From: Streptomyces himalayensis subsp. himalayensis
GTDB lineage: Bacteria > Actinomycetota > Actinomycetes > Streptomycetales > Streptomycetaceae
Direction of reading: 5' to 3'
DNA: 64,000 nucleotides
Assembly: GCF_013778455.1 (NCBI RefSeq)
Contig: NZ_JACEHE010000016.1
Coordinates: forward strand, 124,001-188,000
Below are positions 60,356 to 64,000 of the stretch, piece by piece. The first letter of the stretch is position 1. Each line of letters starts with the position of its first letter. A model generated the notes under the pieces. It searched no databases, had not been told where the DNA came from, and was given only the letters and a program-made list of their open reading frames with translations. The position numbers and the translations under genes were made by a program.

Positions 60356-60362
60356 GACGGAC

Positions 60363-61592
60363 ATGAGCTACAGCACGGCTGACTCCTTTCCGCCGGTGAC
60401 CCTCGATGACGTCCGCGGCGCGCAGAAGATGCTCGCGGGCGTAGCCCGGGTGACCCCGATGGAGGGGAGTAGACATCTCTCCGGCCTGGTCGGCGCGCCG
60501 GTCCACCTCAAGTGCGAGAACCTGCAGCGCACGGGTTCGTTCAAGCTGCGTGGCGCCTACGTGCGCATAGCGGGGCTGCTCCCGGAGGAGCGCGCGGCCG
60601 GGGTCGTCGCGGCGAGCGCCGGCAACCACGCGCAGGGCGTCGCGCTCGCGTCGTCCCTGCTGGGGGTGCACTCGACCGTCTTCATGCCGGTCGGTGCCCC
60701 GCTGCCGAAGGTGGCGGCGACGCGGGAGTACGGCGCCGAGGTGCGGCTGCACGGGCAGGTGGTCGACGATTCGCTGGCCGCGGCGAAGGAGTACGCGGCC
60801 GAGACGGGCGCCGTGTTCATCCATCCCTTCGACCACCCGGACATCATCGCCGGTCAGGGCACGGTCGGTCTCGAGATCCTGGAGCAGTGCCCCGAGGTGC
60901 GGACGATCGTCGTGGGCATCGGCGGCGGCGGTCTCGCGGCGGGCATCGCGGTCGTCGTGAAGACGCTCCGCCCGGAGGTCAAGGTGGTCGGCGTGCAGGC
61001 GGCGGGAGCGGCCGCGTACCCGCTCTCGCTCGCGGCCGGGCGACCGGTGTCGGTGGAGAACCCGGCGACCATGGCCGACGGCATCAAGGTGGGGCGCCCC
61101 GGCGACGTGCCGTTCAAGATCGTCGAGCAGTACGTGGACGAGGTCCGCACCGTCTCCGAGGACGAACTGTCCAGCGCGCTGCTGCTGTGTCTCGAGCGGG
61201 CCAAGATGGTCGTCGAACCGGCCGGCGCGAGCCCGGTCGCGGCTCTCCTGAGCAGGCCGGAGACGTTCGAGGGGCCGGTCGTGGCGCTGCTGTCGGGCGG
61301 CAACGTCGACCCGCTGCTGATGCAGCGGATCCTGCGGCACGGCATGGCGGCGGCGGGCCGCTACCTCGCGGTGCGGCTGCGGCTGACCGATCGTCCCGGT
61401 GCCCTGGCCACGCTTCTCGGGGTGTTGTCAGTGGTCGACGCTAACGTCCTCGACGTGAGTCACGTACGGACCGATCCCCGGCTCGGGCTCACGGAGGCGG
61501 AGGTCGAGCTGCACCTGGAGACCAAGGGGCCGGAGCACTGCGCCGAGGTGGGCGCGGCACTGCGGCGGGCCGGGTACAAGGTCATCGGCTGA
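60363..61592 (+). CDS. ilvA: Threonine ammonia-lyase
   Basis: 409 residues. PLP lysine in LQRTGSFKLRGAYVR, SAGNHAQGVALASSLLG, GQGTVGLEILEQ, the glycine loop VVGIGGGGLAAGIA and ADGIKVGRPGDVPFKIVEQYVDE. One ACT domain at about 335-409 (LRLTDRPGALATLLGVLSVV) for amino-acid feedback. It makes 2-oxobutyrate from threonine for isoleucine. No SD; leaderless start proposed. The gene end is tandemly repeated with its stop codon. Confidence 0.92.
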   Translation: MSYSTADSFPPVTLDDVRGAQKMLAGVARVTPMEGSRHLSGLVGAPVHLKCENLQRTGSFKLRGAYVRIAGLLPEERAAGVVAASAGNHAQGVALASSLLGVHSTVFMPVGAPLPKVAATREYGAEVRLHGQVVDDSLAAAKEYAAETGAVFIHPFDHPDIIAGQGTVGLEILEQCPEVRTIVVGIGGGGLAAGIAVVVKTLRPEVKVVGVQAAGAAAYPLSLAAGRPVSVENPATMADGIKVGRPGDVPFKIVEQYVDEVRTVSEDELSSALLLCLERAKMVVEPAGASPVAALLSRPETFEGPVVALLSGGNVDPLLMQRILRHGMAAAGRYLAVRLRLTDRPGALATLLGVLSVVDANVLDVSHVRTDPRLGLTEAEVELHLETKGPEHCAEVGAALRRAGYKVIG

Positions 61593-61642
61593 CGGGCGGC
61601 GGCTGACGGGCGGCGGGTGAGGGGCGGCGGGTGAGGGGCGCG
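61587..61642 (+). repeat. Four tandem 14-base repeats each carrying TGA at the ilvA end
   Basis: GGCTGACGGGCGGC twice, then GGGTGAGGGGCGGC and GGGTGAGGGGCGCG. The first TGA is the ilvA stop; because the period is 14, stops fall in all three frames. Confidence 0.9.
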
Positions 61643-61710
61643 CCGTCCGGGAAAACCCGTTGACGGCGGCGGCCCCGGTTGCCGAAGGTTTCCCGGGCTT
61701 GGAAAACCCG

Positions 61711-61740
61711 TTGAACCAACGCGATGTATCGCGTTAGTCT
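61711..61740 (+). promoter_or_regulatory. Exporter promoter with operator in the spacer
   Basis: TTGAAC (61711-61716) and TAGTCT (61735-61740) flank the perfect palindrome AACGCGAT-GT-ATCGCGTT (61718-61735). A protein bound there would block RNA polymerase. An upstream copy of GGAAAACCCGTTGA (61650) is repeated at 61701. Confidence 0.8.
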
Positions 61741-61892
61741 CTGTCTTCGTTCATTCGCACACCCGGACGAGGCATCGCGCTCACCGGGCAATTCCGCTCG
61801 CCGGCACAGCGACTCACCTCGACCACCGGCGAAGGCCCTACGGGCAAACCTAAGCTTTCCGCACAATCACCCACACCCCTGGGGGAACCCAT

Positions 61893-62915
61893 ATGCCAGG
61901 CGCCATCTACGCCGAAGGCCTGGTGAAGACCTTCGGCGACGTAAGGGCTCTGGACGGCGTCGACCTCGATGTCCCGGAGGGAACCGTGCTGGGCCTGCTC
62001 GGGCCGAACGGCGCGGGCAAGACCACCGCGGTGCGCTGTCTGACGACGCTGTTGCAGCCCGACAGCGGCAAGGCGGTCGTCGCGGGCATCGACGTCCTCA
62101 AACATCCCAACGAGGTGCGGCGCTCCATCGGCCTGTCCGGCCAGTTCGCCGCCGTCGACGAATATCTGACGGGCCGTGAGAACCTCCAGATGGTCGGCCA
62201 GCTCTACCAGATGAGGGCCAAGGCCGCCAAGGCGCGCGCTGCCGAACTGCTGGAGCGGTTCAACCTGACGGACGCGGCCGACCGCCCCGCCAAGACGTAC
62301 TCCGGAGGCATGCGCCGCCGCCTCGACCTCGCGGCCGCGCTGGTCGTCTCCCCGCCGGTGATGTTCATGGACGAGCCGACGACCGGCCTCGACCCGCGCA
62401 ACCGGCAGGCACTGTGGGAGGTCATCAAGGAGCTCGTCTCGGGCGGTACGACGCTGCTGCTCACCACGCAGTACCTCGAAGAGGCCGACCATCTGGCGCA
62501 CGACATCTGCGTCGTCGACCACGGCCGCGTCATCGCGCGCGGCACCGCCGACCACCTCAAGGCGCAGACCGGCGGCGAGCGCGTCGAGGTCGTCGTGCAC
62601 GAGCCGGAGGAGATCACGCCCGCCGGCGAGGTGCTGCGCGGGTTCGGCAAGGGCGAGGTCACGGCCGAGACCCACACCCGCAAGCTGACCGTCCCGGTCA
62701 CCGGCGGCGCCAAGCTGCTCGCCGAGATCATCCGCGAGCTCGACACCCGCGGCATCGCCATCGACGACATCGGGCTGCGCCGCCCCACGCTCGACGACGT
62801 CTTCATCTCACTGACGGGCCACGCCGCCGAGGACGCCGCAGCGGACAACGGCGTAGACGGCGCCCAGGGCAGGGTGCAGAAGGCCGACAAGGCCAAGAAG
62901 GAGGCCGTGAAGTGA
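61893..62915 (+). CDS. ABC transporter ATP-binding protein, DrrA family
   Basis: 340 residues; gggggaacccat gives the SD for ATG 61893. Walker A GPNGAGKTTAVR, Q-loop GLSGQFAAVDEYLTGRENL, signature YSGGMRRRLDLAAAL, Walker B VMFMDEPTTGLDP, switch TTQYLEE, and a DrrA-type C-terminal domain with IGLRRPTLDDVFISLTG. Exports drugs or natural products with the next gene. Controlled by the operator in its promoter; the repressor (TetR or PadR-like by operator form) is not in the window. Confidence 0.93.
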   Translation: MPGAIYAEGLVKTFGDVRALDGVDLDVPEGTVLGLLGPNGAGKTTAVRCLTTLLQPDSGKAVVAGIDVLKHPNEVRRSIGLSGQFAAVDEYLTGRENLQMVGQLYQMRAKAAKARAAELLERFNLTDAADRPAKTYSGGMRRRLDLAAALVVSPPVMFMDEPTTGLDPRNRQALWEVIKELVSGGTTLLLTTQYLEEADHLAHDICVVDHGRVIARGTADHLKAQTGGERVEVVVHEPEEITPAGEVLRGFGKGEVTAETHTRKLTVPVTGGAKLLAEIIRELDTRGIAIDDIGLRRPTLDDVFISLTGHAAEDAAADNGVDGAQGRVQKADKAKKEAVK

Positions 62916-63763
62916 CCGCCGTAACCGATGTCGCGCCGGCCGCGGCGCCCAAGGGGGTCGGCGGCATCGGGCAGTCCGTCCGGGACTCCCTCGTCGTCGC
63001 CAGGAGAAACCTGATCCGCATGACCCGGATCCCGGAGATGATCATCTTCGGGCTGATCCAGCCGATCATGTTCGTGGTGCTGTTCAGCTATGTCTTCGGC
63101 GGCTCCATGAACGTCGGCGGCACCACCGACTCGGCCGTCTACCGCGAGTTCCTGATGGCCGGCATCTTCGCCCAGACCGTGACGTTCGCCACGGCCGGCG
63201 CGGGCGCGGGCATCGCGGACGACATGCACAAGGGCCTCATCGACCGCTTCCGCTCGCTGCCGATGGCGCGTGGCGCGGTCCTCACCGGGCGTACGCTCGC
63301 CGACCTCGTGCAGACCGCGCTGACGCTGCTCGTTCTGGCCGTCGTCGCGCTGCTCGTCGGGTGGCGCACCCACACCAGCCTGGGCGAGGTGCTCGGCGCC
63401 TTCGCGCTGCTGCTCCTGCTCGGCTATGCGTTCACCTGGATCGGTGCCCTGATCGGCCTGTCCGTGCGCACGCCCGAGGCGGCGACGTCGGGTGGCCTGA
63501 TCTGGCTCTTCCCGGTCACGTTCGTCTCGAATGCATTCGTGGACTCCGGCCAGATGACGCCCTGGCTGCGGCACATCGCCGACTGGAATCCCTTCAGCGC
63601 CACGGTGCAGGCCTCCAGGGAGCTCTTCGGGAACCCGGGCGTGGTCGACTCGTCGGCGTGGCCCATGCAGCACCCCGTCTGGGCCTCGCTGATCTGGTCC
63701 GTGCTGATCATCGCGGTCTTCCGGACCCTCGCGGTCCGCAAGTACCGCAACGCGACGGCCTGA
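62912..63763 (+). CDS. ABC-2 type permease, DrrB family
   Basis: 283 residues, GTG 62912 overlapping the ATPase stop (GTGA). Six helices; RIPEMIIFGLIQPIMFVVLF, EFLMAGIFAQTVTFATAGAG, DMHKGLIDRFRSLPMARGAV, LLLLLGYAFTWIGALIGLSV and PFSATVQASRELFGNPG are characteristic of DrrB-type exporters. Forms the membrane channel of the DrrA-like ATPase. Confidence 0.92.
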   Translation: MTAVTDVAPAAAPKGVGGIGQSVRDSLVVARRNLIRMTRIPEMIIFGLIQPIMFVVLFSYVFGGSMNVGGTTDSAVYREFLMAGIFAQTVTFATAGAGAGIADDMHKGLIDRFRSLPMARGAVLTGRTLADLVQTALTLLVLAVVALLVGWRTHTSLGEVLGAFALLLLLGYAFTWIGALIGLSVRTPEAATSGGLIWLFPVTFVSNAFVDSGQMTPWLRHIADWNPFSATVQASRELFGNPGVVDSSAWPMQHPVWASLIWSVLIIAVFRTLAVRKYRNATA

Positions 63764-63804
63764 CCGCCCGACGGCCTGACCGCCCGACGGCCCGACCGCC
63801 TGAC
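63757..63804 (+). repeat. Three 16-base repeats at the permease stop codon
   Basis: GGCCTGACCGCCCGAC at 63757 (TGA is the stop) and 63773, then GGCCCGACCGCCTGAC. Confidence 0.8.
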
Positions 63805-63827
63805 CGTCGATCCCAGGAGAACCCACC

Positions 63828-63874
63828 GGCATACGACGATGCCCCCGGCACACCCGGGGGCATCGTCGTATGCC
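63828..63874. terminator. 21-bp terminator hairpin between convergent genes
   Basis: GGCATACGACGATGCCCCCGG-type arm at 63828-63848 pairs perfectly with 63854-63874, 5-base loop. Serves the exporter operon and greA. Confidence 0.95.
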
Positions 63875-63883
63875 TGGTGCTGT

Positions 63884-64000
63884 TCAGCCCTGGTACGGCT
63901 TGGCCTCGAGGATCTTCACCGAGGCGAACTTGCCGTTCGGCAGTTCGTACTGCGCGTCCTCGCCGATCTTCTTGCCGTTGACGCCGGTGCCCAGCGGGGA
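63884..64000 (-). CDS. greA: Transcription elongation factor GreA, C-terminal end
   Basis: 38 codons and a stop, cut by the window edge. SPLGTGVNGKKIGEDAQYEL then PNGKFASVKILEAKPYQG is the characteristic C-terminus of actinomycete GreA (SPLGxAL/VNGKKxGDxxxYxxPNG). It rescues backtracked RNA polymerase. N-terminus outside the window. Confidence 0.9.
   Translation of the reverse strand, partial: SPLGTGVNGKKIGEDAQYELPNGKFASVKILEAKPYQG

Overview
The window reads as a chromosomal core segment of a Streptomyces-type actinomycete. GC is very high, codon third positions are almost all G or C, GTG and TTG starts are common, there are many leaderless promoters, and the gene order matches the conserved Streptomyces core: deoC, sugar-phosphate mutase, purine nucleoside phosphorylase, lpdA-like, DeoR regulator, accA2, maf, accE, pccB, birA, cya, GGDEF protein, hutH, then msrA, metB, ilvA and greA. 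No rRNA, tRNA, CRISPR array or complete insertion sequence was seen.

Layout. 0-6.2 kb: a truncated lipoprotein, a secreted I36-type inhibitor, a uridine kinase-like P-loop protein, a small secreted protein, then a minus-strand operon deoC / aldehyde dehydrogenase / truncated aldehyde dehydrogenase. 6.3-11.2 kb: PH-domain membrane protein, polytopic glycosyltransferase, phosphohexo/pentomutase and purine nucleoside phosphorylase. deoC and the phosphorylase share an identical palindromic operator (CTACGCGCGTAG) next to their promoters, so this is a nucleoside-salvage regulon. 11.3-15.3 kb: gamma-glutamylcyclotransferase-like protein, quinone reductase LpdA, DeoR and TetR regulators. 15.5-22 kb: acyl-CoA carboxylase genes (accA2, pccB, accE), a 41-residue membrane protein, Maf and biotin ligase. 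22.4-30.4 kb: adenylate cyclase, enoyl-CoA hydratase, diguanylate cyclase, histidine ammonia-lyase, a sortase substrate, an acidic small protein and an L,D-transpeptidase lipoprotein. 30.5-36.4 kb: a MacB-type ABC pair and a large secreted subtilisin.

36.4-52 kb is the accessory part. It holds broken genes (a DUF397 fragment and a frameshifted copy of a two-gene module), an ABM-globin fusion, a three-gene ECF sigma / zinc anti-sigma / ArsM-like methyltransferase operon opposite a membrane-protein gene, an XRE-regulator/alcohol dehydrogenase pair and a VOC protein. The most unusual locus follows (about 43.8-51.1 kb): a 165-residue protein that is 36% glutamine, a cytoplasmic subtilisin-fold protein that has lost the catalytic Asp and His but keeps Ser, and two translationally coupled ABC exporter half-transporters. 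Next to it lies an intact copy of the two-gene module and a scrap of a second msrA 3' end.

52-64 kb returns to core genes: msrA, an M48 peptidase flanked by two paralogous membrane-anchored helical-repeat proteins, metB, an ECF-like sigma factor with a repetitive tail, MarR, ilvA, a DrrAB-type exporter whose promoter spacer carries a perfect palindromic operator, and the 3' end of greA.

A recurrent feature of the whole window is short tandem duplication exactly at gene ends, often repeating the stop codon itself (I36, pccB, GGDEF, small acidic protein, adh, ilvA, drrB-like, and others).
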